21,502 nt of DNA from Dicyema japonicum (taxonomy: Eukaryota; Dicyemida; Rhombozoa; Dicyemidae): the NCBI GenBank assembly GCA_011109175.1, contig RDEW01000136.1, positions 26,933 through 48,434 of the forward strand. Reading direction: 5' to 3'. Below are positions 9,280-17,039 of this stretch, piece by piece (the first letter of the stretch is position 1; every line of letters begins with the position of its first letter). Position numbers and translations under genes: made by a program. A model generated the notes under the pieces. The model saw nothing but the letters and a program-made list of their open reading frames with translations, did no database searches and was not told the DNA's origin.

Positions 9280-10301
9280 CCTTCTGGTAGTGAAGGTGAA
9301 GATAGTACCCGGTCAGGGAGGATTATCACAATATTAAAGTGAAGACATTCTTGTCGTACTGATATGAATTGTCACGGAATTCTTCATGAGACAAAAGAGA
9401 GGTTCCTACCTTAGGTAAGTGAAAATTCTAATTCTACGGATAGTTAATTCAAATACATTTGCGACTATCATAAAGTTAATCTTACAACAGTAAAAAAGAA
9501 ACATAAAATTTTAATGAAAATAAATAATTTATAAATTAAATTGTTTTTCAAAAATATTTTTTAGAAAATATGAGTAAATATAAGTCAATATAGTTTGAAA
9601 AATTAATTATTTATAATTATTTTGTTAATTAAATTATTTAATAAATCTTAAAAATTAAATAATTTGGTTTCTTGTATGCAGGATTCTCAGGATTTGGAAA
9701 ATTTGTCGAAAATAATGCCATTCGCAATCAGTAATATAATTTCAACAAATTAGGTGGTCCTCAGTTAGATATAGGTCCTCCAGTCCGAATGACAAGACAG
9801 AAGTTCAAAATCAAACCAACAATAATTACAAGACATCCGATGAGTATTGTTAAGGATGATTTGAAATTTGGTAACCAAACACGTGCTCGACAGGTACTTC
9901 ATAATCATAAGACAGATGTTCTGGCATAAACGATTACAGAAATTCTACGGATCTGACGACTCCATCAGAGAAAGTCTTAAATCGTTCCTTCCTAAGCCAT
10001 TTGTACCTACAAATCTTAGTTTGCTTGCATTTTTATAAAAAAGTGAATACAACTCATGTCAGTGCCCTTCAAAGCATGGTTCATTCTCTTCATGAGGAAT
10101 ACTATCATTTTGGCGGGCAAAAAAATTCGAATTTAAATTTGGATCCTTGTGTGCTAGTGGACCCATATCAACCACTAATAAATGAAGTACTGATGGTTAT
10201 TTTAATAGAACTTTGACTTGTCTGACGAAGTTTTGGACTCTCAAATAGAATATATTAATGGATTACGATGTCAATTGGCTGAATTGAGGCGGGAATTGTG
10301 A
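9280..10301 (+). pseudogene. spliced gene relic of unknown function
   Basis: An upstream coding-like piece (SGSEGEDSTRSGRIITILK, about 9285-9345) leads to a clear GT-AG intron at 9415-9681. After it, one frame reads SGFGKFVENNAIRNQ, a TAA, then NFNKLGGPQLDIGPPVRMTR and TIITRHPMSIVKDDLKFGNQ. A second frame has QKFYGSDDSIRESLKSFLPK and PFVPTNLSLLAFL. A third has NTTHVSALQSMVHSLHEEYY, and a last one has FDLSDEVLDSQIEYINGLRC with QLAELRREL and TGA at 10299-10301. The final 30 residues look like a short coiled coil. Four frame changes over about 200 codons, with good sequence between, indicate a recent pseudogene or assembly indels. No family is recognised. Confidence 0.45.
9415..9681 (+). other. 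GT-AG intron
   Basis: The donor is TTAG|GTAAGTG and the acceptor is a pyrimidine-rich TTTCTTGTATGCAG|GATTC. The body is far more AT-rich than the flanks and has no open frame. The 267-bp length fits an animal intron. It belongs to the coding-like relic on both sides, which therefore is not a retrocopy. Confidence 0.6.
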
Positions 10302-10741
10302 TTGATGATTTTACTTTATTAATTTTATTAGTAATTTTAAGGCTTTAGTTAATTTATTGAGCTCATTTCCTTGCAAATCGTCAGAGGAAATACGTTCTTA
10401 GGGAGTAGCGTTAAATGTGCGATTTTATATTTTTATGGAGAATATAGCCTCAGGTTTTTGTGACACATGGGGTTTGAGTTAAGGAACAGTTCTCCGCCTC
10501 TAAGCTACATTTAACTAGAAAAGTTAACATCAATCAAGACAACGTATTTATGCGTAGATGCAATGTCTCGTTATCTCAATAAAAAAAAAGTACCATCCTC
10601 ACACCCACACAGTAAACTTTTAAAAGAGTATCACAAATATCATTCTTCCAAACAGTTGTAAATACGTTAGCATGAACCATATATCTCTGCAGGTCAAATC
10701 TATCTAATGTTCAAAGAATTTTCATTTGTTTTCAAATACTC
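10302..10741. other. intergenic stretch, nothing recognised
   Basis: The 3' flank of two convergent relics (plus strand ending 10301, minus strand ending 10742). No clear polyadenylation signal, repeat end or frame is seen. Confidence 0.4.
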
Positions 10742-11222
10742 TTAGATAGATAATGACCATAATGATCCCAGTTCACAGCCGATATGTCGCATTTGAGGAA
10801 GACGTCTGGCTCCAATTTTTATAACGAGTTCCTCCGGGAGATGATCTCTTCCTATATCCCACATTATTCTCTGTTTTTCCACATAGGTGATTTGATGTGG
10901 TGACACGAGGAAGACCACAAACTTATCTCCTTCATAGTTATAGAAGTGATTCGTGTCTTCCGTCGTCAGAACCTCAATCTCAAGATCGCTTAGATAAGAG
11001 TTTCAAACGTCGTCCGCCCCGGATTGTTTTATAGTTTATACCACCAGGATAGATATCAAACTTCTCTAGAAGAACTCAGCAATCTCCGTATAACAATTCC
11101 TTATGTCTTTCGAATATAGACCCCAACACTAATCCACAACATCGAACTACAATAGATATGAACTCGCAATGCAACGTCGAGATGATGTTGGAGTTACGTA
11201 CTTGTAAATCATCTCGTACCAG
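10742..11222 (-). pseudogene. broken gene relic of unknown function
   Basis: Reading from 11222 downward, one frame gives LVRDDLQVRNSNIISTLHCE, FISIVVRCCGLVLGSIFERH, KELLYGDC, a TGA, VLLEKFDIYPGGINYKTIRG and RRLKLLSKR. After a one-base shift a second frame gives SDLEIEVLTTEDTNHFYNYE, GDKFVVFLVSPHQITYVEKQ, RIMWDIGRDHLPEELVIKIG and a stop at 10742-10744. About 150 codons with a single internal stop and one frame change is far beyond chance in this AT-rich DNA. The composition suggests a soluble protein. I do not recognise a family. An alternative upstream frame starts with ATG near 11258 and may be the true N-terminus. Confidence 0.5.
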
Positions 11223-11556
11223 CTACCACAGCATCCTCCATAGTATATCCACATAGTAATATTATTTCATAATGTAAGTATCAGCCTTCTTCATTTTTGC
11301 TCGAACGTCGACGTTGGCAGTTGACGCAAGTGGTGCCAGTTCATGCCTTTCCCTAGGGATGGGGCATCCTCAGACAATTGGCTCAAACTTTTTATACGTT
11401 CTAAATATTTTGATAGTATATGGGGGCAATTCTTTCAAAATTTTCAATACTCAGTTATTAACTGGTTAATATAATTATTCCACCTAATATGCGAAAATAG
11501 TGAATGAACCCAATATTATAATTAACCCAAATAACCGATATTAATTAGTGAAGTAA
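11223..11556. other. spacer between two minus-strand relics
   Basis: No supported frame. The AT-rich part near 11460-11556 is the 3' flank of the membrane-protein relic. Confidence 0.35.
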
Positions 11557-12478
11557 CTATAATTGAGAATATTTTCTGTTGTATTTTAACAAGAAAATAG
11601 CAGTAACAATCAATGATGCTGTAGCAATTACACAAACAGTTATTATATATTTGTTTTCTAAATTTAACTTACTGAATGCATGAGAGTTGACAGTATTTCT
11701 TAAATAACTATGAGTTGTAGTTGTCTTTATTTTTGTCTTTAAAGCAATTGAAGTTAATTTTTTGTTTTTAAATTCTACAAATTTCCTTTTAGAATAGTAC
11801 TGTTTATATAACTTTGAGTTGTAGTTGTCTTTATTTTTGTATTTAAATGGGGTGTTGATTTTAATCTGTTATTTCTTTTGAAATCACATCCGAGATCTAA
11901 ATGTAGGAATTTATGAGTACCATTTCCAGTAAATAATGTATAATTATCTGTTTTTAATATTTGCATTTTCATATCTTTTATTTTTATTTTTTCACATTCA
12001 GAATAAATACAACTATTTCACTGCAGTTATAATAACCGTTAGTTGAAATGAGTATATTTTCAACTCCACGACCAGCATTAGTGGAAATTCATGTTAATAG
12101 CAAAGAAACAGAACATATATTAGTTGATCTTAAATAATCAACCATTATTGAAAAATATATATCATTTTTCTTCCATTTAAGGATAAAATCAAATCGGCCG
12201 AATTTTCCGAAATAAAAAATTGCGTCATTTAAATTTTCATATATTATCTTCATTAAATATAATGTGATTACAATATTATTAATTTTATATTCAATGTCAA
12301 TTATTCCAATAAACAATGCTACAATCCGATCATCCTCTAATGCACCCCACATTGGCACATTATTATACAACTTATTAAATGTCTTAATATTCTTCACTAG
12401 TGATTTATTGGTTACCATACACATATATATTACTATTATTAATTTATTTTGTAAACCTAGTAATTGGAGCATTTTCAC
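11557..12478 (-). pseudogene. secreted/type I membrane protein of an unrecognised family, frame-broken
   Basis: The first 129-codon frame (12478-12089) starts MKMLQLLGLQNKLIIVIYMC, a plausible signal peptide, and includes YKINNIVITLYL. After its TGA the frame continues to YYNCSEIV near 12020. A second frame follows (about 11998-11775, with CEKIKIKD and TDNYTLFTGNGTHKF), then a third (about 11830-11557). The third ends in a hydrophobic span, YIITVCVIATASLIVTAIFL, a basic tail KYNRKYSQL and a stop. Several N-glycosylation sequons (NKS, NCS, NYT, NGT, NST) and a Thr/Lys-rich stalk before the membrane span fit an ectodomain outside the cell. A paralogue on the plus strand at 17344-17871 shows conserved sequence. 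Function is unknown. It could be a host surface protein family or cargo of a mobile element. Confidence 0.55.
11705..11845 (-). repeat. stalk-encoding direct repeat of the membrane protein relic
   Basis: A block of about 36 bp encoding KTKIKTTTT(Q/H)SY occurs at 11705-11740 and 11809-11844 with two or three differences. The spacing is 104 bp, which is not a multiple of three. This agrees with the one-base frame change that separates the two copies. Confidence 0.8.
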
Positions 12479-12670
12479 AGCAATTATTCTAATTATGAAT
12501 ATTTAAATAAAAAATAAAAAGTAATTTTAAATTTAATAAACTTATTAATTTTTAATACTTACTTTTTATTGTTGAACGAGTGCCGGACATAAGGCCAAAT
12601 TGTCCATATTTCGGGAGGAAAAATAGTCGCGTGGCGCCATGTGGTGCTTCGTGGCTAATTGGTTGAAGTT
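12479..12670 (-). other. upstream region of the membrane protein relic
   Basis: Downward from 12660 the minus strand has ATTAGCCACGAAGCACCAC, which resembles the plus-strand sequence at 16812-16835 upstream of the paralogue. Near 12570 lies AAAAAGTAAGTATT, a good splice donor, and ATAATTAG near 12490 could be the acceptor just before the start codon. A small intron in the 5' leader is therefore possible. The sequence between is AT-rich. Confidence 0.3.
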
Positions 12671-12870
12671 TCTGTTTTGTTCGTCTGTTATTCCTCTCTT
12701 TTCTTAATAGAGTGCCGTCATGTGATCCACCTGTCTAGGTGACGCCCAGTGCCATGATGGCACGAAAAAGGATCATTTGCTCTTCCCCACTCCACTGGAG
12801 GGGTTTCCACAACTGCATGTAATGGACGTCTTACCTTTTATGGAGATTCCGGATGACTCTGTTTCTGTAG
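12671..12870 (-). repeat. diverged inverted copy (R3) of the 0.19-kb repeat
   Basis: On the minus strand this matches R1 and R2 through CATAAAAGG, CTCCAGT-GAG, CACCT-AGACAGGT and ATCACATGACG-CACTCTATTA, with many substitutions between. The 41-codon frame is not preserved, so only the nucleotide pattern is conserved. It lies about 190 bp upstream of the membrane-protein relic on the same strand. Confidence 0.75.
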
Positions 12871-12901
12871 AAGTGAAGACTGGATACACTTAATTAGTTG
12901 T

Positions 12902-13181
12902 TTACTTTAAATTCTTTCTCGGTGTATCCGGGGTTAATAATAAATATTTCGATTCTGTACATTCCGGCTTATGTTCCATGCATTTACGATGCTCATTAAC
13001 ATTGAAGATAATTAAAGTTATAAATTCTGAAAACATTAACTCTAGAGGAATTTTGTATACAATTTTGGAGATATCTATGAGATTTGTATAATATAGCATA
13101 TTTTAAAGTTATTCTATTTAGTCTGAGACTATTATTATTTAAAATGAAATGGAAAACTTCAATGCACACGGTTAACACCAA
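12902..13181 (-). pseudogene. weak coding-like relic, unrecognised
   Basis: Two overlapping minus-strand frames (13181-12996 and 13099-12902) join with one frame change. The second reads LIDISKIVYKIPLELMFSEF and ends with CMEHKPECTESKYLLLTPDT plus a lysine-rich tail. Composition is plausible for protein but no domain is seen. Confidence 0.25.
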
Positions 13182-13265
13182 AATTATAAAAAACAGTTTT
13201 TGTGTGAGATGGGCATGTCATTCATGTGCGAATTTAAAAGCTCTGAAGATAATGGGGATTTTTTC

Positions 13266-13505
13266 ACCGGGTGGAAGGTTACGCATCTACGATGCTAAAA
13301 GGACTTGACTAGTGACGCCGTCATCAGTGGAGATTCACTGCGGAACTGGATAGTCTAAAAGGACAAACAACTAAATAAAAGAAAACGAAAATTGAAGAGC
13401 ATTCCTTGGTTCTCACTCTACGATTAGTTATAGTAGCTTTTCTTTGCTTAAAAATAAAGTGTCTGTTCTGCCTGTGGGGAGTTATAACTGACATACTTCT
13501 CGGAA
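13266..13505 (+). mobile_element. 5'-truncated SINE copy, same family as 315-655
   Basis: Matches the SINE body from GGTGGAAGGTTAC onward: the GCATCTACGATGC hairpin, GTGACGCCGTCATCAGTGG, GAACTGGATAGTC, and GAGCATTCCTTGGTTCTC. The last 30 bases are diverged. The tRNA-like head with boxes A and B is missing, so this copy has no internal promoter. No target duplication was found. Its end lies only some 15 bp before the left terminal inverted repeat at 13522. Confidence 0.85.
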
Positions 13506-13521
13506 AGTGCGAACAATATTA

Positions 13522-13571
13522 TGTCGCGAGCGCTACCTGCAACTATGCGCTACTTGCAATATCGATTTTTT
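13522..13571 (+). repeat. left terminal inverted repeat (50 bp)
   Basis: Begins TGTCGCGAGCGCTACCTGCA and ends ...TATCGATTTTTT. It is the reverse complement of 16990-17039 with a single mismatch. Inside it GCGCTAC-YTGCAA occurs twice in tandem (17-bp period). Confidence 0.9.
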
Positions 13572-13626
13572 TTTTGCTCGAAATTAAACGAGTAGTATTA
13601 AGACACTCACAAGTCGAAATTTTTTA

Positions 13627-14760
13627 GACAAGACAAGACAAATTTTATTTTCTAACAAACCCCAAAACTAATTACTGTAAAGAAACCAAAACCTGAACCA
13701 AAACTAATTAAGTGGGTTTGTATTCATCGTGTAGGGTCATTTTATGAGACACCACATGTCTCTACTTCGTTTGGACCCCAAAAATTACATCACATTTTCC
13801 ATAAGTGATGTAATAATTTTTCTATCTTTCTGACTTTCAGGTCGTAATCCTCTTCGATATTAGATTTTAAGTCCAGTCCATATGCCAATTTAATCGCAAA
13901 TCTTCTGGACTTTTCCAATTTTTTGACAAAGACATCACTTTCTTTTGTTCTAAACCATCCTTGATAACCATATATCAAGAATGGTTCAACACACGCCGAA
14001 TACACAAAAGAAAAGTTTCAGGCTCCAAATGAAATCGAATTAAAGATTTCAACATTCCTGTAGCTTTCTTTCTTCGTGTTTTAATATGTTCCTTGAAAGA
14101 TCCTCTTCGGTCTATCAACAATCCGAGATACTTCAATGTTTCAGAGATTTTATATCCCAGTATTCACACATTGATTAATATTTTTTCTTTTACTTGCAAT
14201 CCAAGTGACTGTTGTTTTTTCCCTCGATAGAGTCAACCCATTGTTTTGGCACCACTTTCCAATCTTAGTAATATGGGATTCCACCCTTTTCCATGAAATT
14301 TGTTTATTCATGCTTGAATCAAGCACAAGAATGTCATCAGCATAAATAATCATTTGACTATTTACGCTCTCTGTTTTCGGCAAATCTCTCATTACGCAAT
14401 TGAAGAGTAGCGGGCTGAGAATTGAACCCTGTGGAACTCCTCTTCGCAATTCAATTTTCTTTGAAATTAAATTTCCAACACGTATATATGACTTTCTTTT
14501 TGAAAGAAAGTTTTCTATCCATAATAACGCAGTTTTCCCAATTTCTGCTTTTGACAACGTATCAACAAGTCCAAAGTGCCAAACACTGTCAAACGCTTTT
14601 GTTATATCCAAACATGCTATTGTAAGAAATTCCTTTTATTTCGTGAAATTTCGATTGCAGATCTTAGCTCTTTAAAGCAATCTCCAGTCCCTTTTTTATG
14701 CCGAAATCCCAGTTGATTATCGAAATTTTTTAACAGATAACATGATTTATTCGCAAAACC
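13627..14760 (-). mobile_element. 5'-truncated non-LTR retrotransposon (family Q, copy 1)
   Basis: The element reads from about 14760 (the block before RT motif A) down to a 3' terminus with the simple repeat (TTGTC)3 at 13643-13627, a tail style common in Jockey/I-like elements. The endonuclease and ORF1 are absent. Its 3' coding end is homologous to 14815-14990, so two copies of the family lie side by side in the same orientation. Confidence 0.75.
13790..14760 (-). pseudogene. non-LTR reverse transcriptase, frameshifted, catalytic motifs kept
   Basis: In order on the minus strand: NFDNQLGFRHKKGTGDC (14730-14680), motif A DITKAFDSVW (14610-14580), motif B RRGVPQGSILSPLLFNCV (14440-14390), motif C IYADDILVL (14350-14320), then LKYLGLLIDRRGSFKEHI (14130-14080), and the C-terminus AYGLDLKSNIEEDYDLKVRK ending at the stop after HHLWKM (13790). 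Motif A and YADD are intact. Frame changes near 14612, 14150 and 14005 inactivate it. RT activity would copy the element RNA during insertion. Jockey/I-type affinity is judged from the motif B and thumb sequence. Confidence 0.9.
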
Positions 14761-14982
14761 CAACTAACTAAACAAGGTAAGAGCCATTAACTAAAGAGGA
14801 AAGCCAAAATTTGGGGTCGTCTATATCGGGGCACTATCATGAGACACCGTATGTCTCTTCTCCGTAAAAAGCCCCAATTACAATGCGAGTTTCCACAAGC
14901 AATGTAATAAATCACCGATTCTTCTTGTTTTTCTTTCGTATTCGTCATCAATTTCAGATGCTAAATCCAATCCATGTGCTTC

Positions 14983-15764
14983 AATTTAGTTTCGTTTATA
15001 ATTAGAACTTCCATCTGGATCGTGCTATAGCAACCAGCACTGAGGCCCGTTTCCGAAGAGAACGGGCATTAATCAGGGTTATCCTGACTACTTCTGGTTT
15101 TTTTCGGTGGCTGCCCTCTCTTCTTAAGAGCACCACTCTCTTCTCTGTGTTGAAGCTTCTACTGTTTCTTTTTTAGAAGGTTTCTTATTATATGTCGTAT
15201 TCCAGCCAGTCTGCCCATACATTCTAAACTCTGACTTTAATTTCTTATTCGTTCCAGTTTTGGAAACTTCACTTTCTCCATTATGGGCATTTTCTCGTTT
15301 TAGAAATAATTTTCCATTCGATTCTTTCCTTTTTTGGTCAATTTTGTTTTTCTTCGCAATGTTAGCTTCAACAGCCTTGGGCATCTTCCATAATTTAGTT
15401 TCGTTTATAATTAGAACTTCCATCTGGATCGTGCTGGCTATAGCAACCAGCACTGAACCCGTTTCCAAAGAGAACGGGCATTAATCAGGGTTATCCTGAC
15501 TACTTCTGGTTTTTTTTTTTCGGTGGCTGCCCTCTCTTCTCTGTATTGAAGCTTCTACTGTTTCTTTTTTAGAATGTTTCTTACTATATGTCCTATTCCA
15601 GCCAGTTTTAATTTCTTATTCGTTCCAATTTTGGAAACTTCACTTTCTCCATTATGGGCATTTTCTCGTTTTAGAGATAATTTTCCATTCGATTCTTTCC
15701 TTTTTGGTCAATTTTGTTTTTTTTCGCTATGTTAGCTTCAACAGCCTTGGGACATCTTCCATAA
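14983..15764 (-). repeat. tandem duplication of a 0.4-kb LINE segment
   Basis: Unit 1 is 14983-15391 (409 bp) and unit 2 is 15392-15764. They are nearly identical apart from several deletions in unit 2, for example the stretch around 15213-15237. Each unit encodes the end of ORF1 (KAVEANIAKKNKIDQK...) and the start of the endonuclease (RITLINARSL...LIINETKLW) on the minus strand. Confidence 0.85.
15124..15468 (-). pseudogene. fused LINE fragment: endonuclease start joined to ORF1 tail by the duplication
   Basis: A 114-codon open frame reads through the boundary of the two tandem units. VLVAIASTIQMEVLIINETK comes from the first strand of the AP-like endonuclease, in which the Glu of NETK is a catalytic metal ligand. 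It then runs into KAVEANIAKKNKIDQKRKES from the ORF1 tail and a lysine-rich end. The order endonuclease then ORF1 is reversed relative to an intact element, so the frame is a by-product of the duplication. Confidence 0.6.
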
Positions 15765-15950
15765 TTGGCAAAGTCGATGGATGAACCACAATTCAAAAAA
15801 CTTATTGTTTTTAACTGGACACTGCGATCTTCTATGTGAATCAGAACAAAGAAGACATCTTTCATCACATCTCCATTAGCCCTGAAGTATGTTACTCAAA
15901 CTCGTAGTATATTTCTTCGTCTTGTAGCACAAGTGGCACCACTTTTTTCA
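15671..15950 (-). pseudogene. LINE ORF1 (Gag-like) zinc-knuckle region
   Basis: From about 15900 the minus strand reads YFRANGDVM, then RCLLCSDSHRRSQCPVK, a CxxC-x3-H-x4-C zinc knuckle. After a frame change it reads NCGSSIDFANYGRCPKAVEA, the second knuckle pattern of Jockey ORF1 ('NCG-x-x-H-x-ANY-x-GCP') with the usual His replaced by Asp. The protein would bind element RNA. It is followed in the same direction by the start of the endonuclease. Stops upstream and the frame change show decay. Confidence 0.7.
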
Positions 15951-16465
15951 CCAGTGGCACCACCAGACCATTTTAAAGAAACCAGTTTTACTCAAAAAAC
16001 ATGAAACTAAAATTATATGTAGATTTATGTTATGCTTTAAAAAATATAAAATTGAATTTATTTTTTAAATTCTTAAATTATCTTACTATTAATAATACTG
16101 ATAAGCATTCTAAATAATTTAAAAATTAATTTCAACAATAAAACTCTTAATTTTTCAATATTTTAAACTATTAAAAATTCCGGGTTATACGATTGTATTC
16201 ATTTAAGTTTCAATTAAGACAAAAAATTCAAAAAAAAAAATTTTTATTTATAAGAAAAGGTAAGTCACTTCTTTTTAAAGCTTTTTAACGCGACTCATGT
16301 GGAAGATCTCGCTATGTCCCTCATTTGATTGAAGTGTCATTCGCTTGTTAGACAATATATCTACGACTTTCACTTTTTCACTGTAGGGAAACTCAAATTT
16401 CCCTAACTTTAGCGAGGGATTTGTTCCATGGTCTTTTTTTACGCAAACCTATATAGTTAATTTAG
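15951..16465. other. AT-rich stretch inside the inverted-repeat block
   Basis: GTGGCACCAC occurs twice at about 15931-15965, and the rest is low-complexity DNA with a TTTTTAAAG-rich part. A good splice donor (AAAAGGTAAGTCAC) is at about 16256-16268 on the plus strand, but no exon is seen beside it. Confidence 0.3.
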
Positions 16466-16725
16466 TCAGTTAAGAGCTCTTTCGCGTGGCCCTAAAAGGG
16501 GTTCGCTTGAGCCATGATTTGCAGCCATCCTCCTCGCCCACGCTATCTTGTTCCTGGCCCTCATTCGAACATCATCCAGATCGTCCGCTGTCACCAATTT
16601 ACGACTATTTTGTTCGTAGTCATCTTTTAAGCAGGTTGGAAGTGTGTTTCTTGGTCTTTTTGGTTGAAGTGGTGACGTGCTTCTGTTTTTCTTCTCTAGA
16701 AAATTCATGTCTTTATCATGTCTAA
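16466..16725 (-). pseudogene. C-terminal end of an RTE-like ORF2
   Basis: An 80-codon frame reads QPKRPRNTLPTCLKDDYEQN, then LVTADDLDDVRMRARNKIAW and ARRMAAN. This parallels GRPRTTLPIVLQ...INADDLDNMGALARNRGAW at the end of the element at 19094-21223: a short Arg-rich motif, an acidic ADDLD block and an ARN-x-x-AW block. It is therefore a 5'-truncated copy of the same or a sister family, cut just inside the C-terminal tail. Nothing upstream (above 16725) continues the match. Confidence 0.7.
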
Positions 16726-16989
16726 ATGCAAACCTATTAAACTCTATTTGATGAATCCACTAATATATTAATGAAGAAAATATAAGACAATACAAAAATA
16801 ATATGGAATAAGCATTAGCACAAACGAAGCACCACAACAACGTGGGAGAAGCGTGACATAACAATTTAAATTAGAATTAATAGTTATATTAATTTTATAC
16901 ATTAAAATTAATATTTTATATTACTAAAAATTAGAATTTTAATCCAAAAAAATAATTTTCATAGATTCAAAAAAAATTCAAAAAAATTC
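16726..16989. other. AT-rich stretch with a short motif shared with 12640-12660
   Basis: ATTAGCACAAACGAAGCACC (16812-16831) resembles ATTAGCCACGAAGCACCAC found on the minus strand upstream of the membrane-protein relic. The rest is low-complexity, ending in repeated AAAAAATTC. Confidence 0.4.
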
Positions 16990-17039
16990 AAAAAATCGAT
17001 ATTGCAAGTAGCGCATAGTTGCAAGTAGCGCTCGCGACA
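16990..17039 (-). repeat. right terminal inverted repeat (50 bp)
   Basis: Reverse complement of 13522-13571 with one mismatch, ending ...GCGCTCGCGACA. It is followed by TATTA, as is found before the left end. Confidence 0.9.

Larger units (their letters stand above)
14815..15950 (-). mobile_element. internally deleted non-LTR retrotransposon (family Q, copy 2)
   Basis: From 15950 downward it carries the zinc-knuckle end of ORF1, then the start of the endonuclease twice (tandem duplication), then jumps at about 14983 straight to the C-terminal tail of ORF2 (HGLDLASEIDDEYERKTRRI, near 14970-14910) and a 3' region like that of copy 1 (ATGAGACACC-TATGTCTC at about 14840 and 13750). Most of the endonuclease and the entire RT palm are missing. 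Confidence 0.7.
13522..17039. mobile_element. 3.5-kb block bounded by 50-bp inverted repeats
   Basis: The ends are TGTCG...CGACA and the flanks are TATTA (13517-13521) and TATTA (17040-17044), a possible 5-bp target duplication in AT-rich DNA. No transposase or integrase is visible inside, only LINE fragments on the minus strand and AT-rich filler. It may be a non-autonomous DNA transposon that was later invaded by LINEs, or two separate short elements in opposite orientation. TGT...ACA ends recall Ginger-like or LTR-type integrase substrates, which is only a comparison of end bases. Confidence 0.5.

Noticed and set aside
11557-12478. A retroviral or other viral envelope gene
   Set aside because: Signal peptide, glycosylated ectodomain and membrane anchor are compatible, but I see no cleavage site, fusion peptide, heptad repeats or adjacent gag/pol on the same strand. 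There is no sequence evidence for a virus.
12264-12506. An 80-codon plus-strand gene with a homologue at 17552-17256 (minus)
   Set aside because: Both are the antisense of the membrane-protein family. Similarity of the antisense translations simply follows from the sense homology, and the sense frame is longer and has signal peptide and membrane span features.
14400-14675. Plus-strand frames of 67 and 91 codons
   Set aside because: Opposite the RT palm with intact PQGS and YADD blocks on the minus strand; shadows.
15931-15968. Two GTGGCACCAC motifs as a regulatory hairpin
   Set aside because: Only two short copies 25 bases apart, within decayed LINE DNA, with no conserved partner elsewhere apart from a partial match near 11328.
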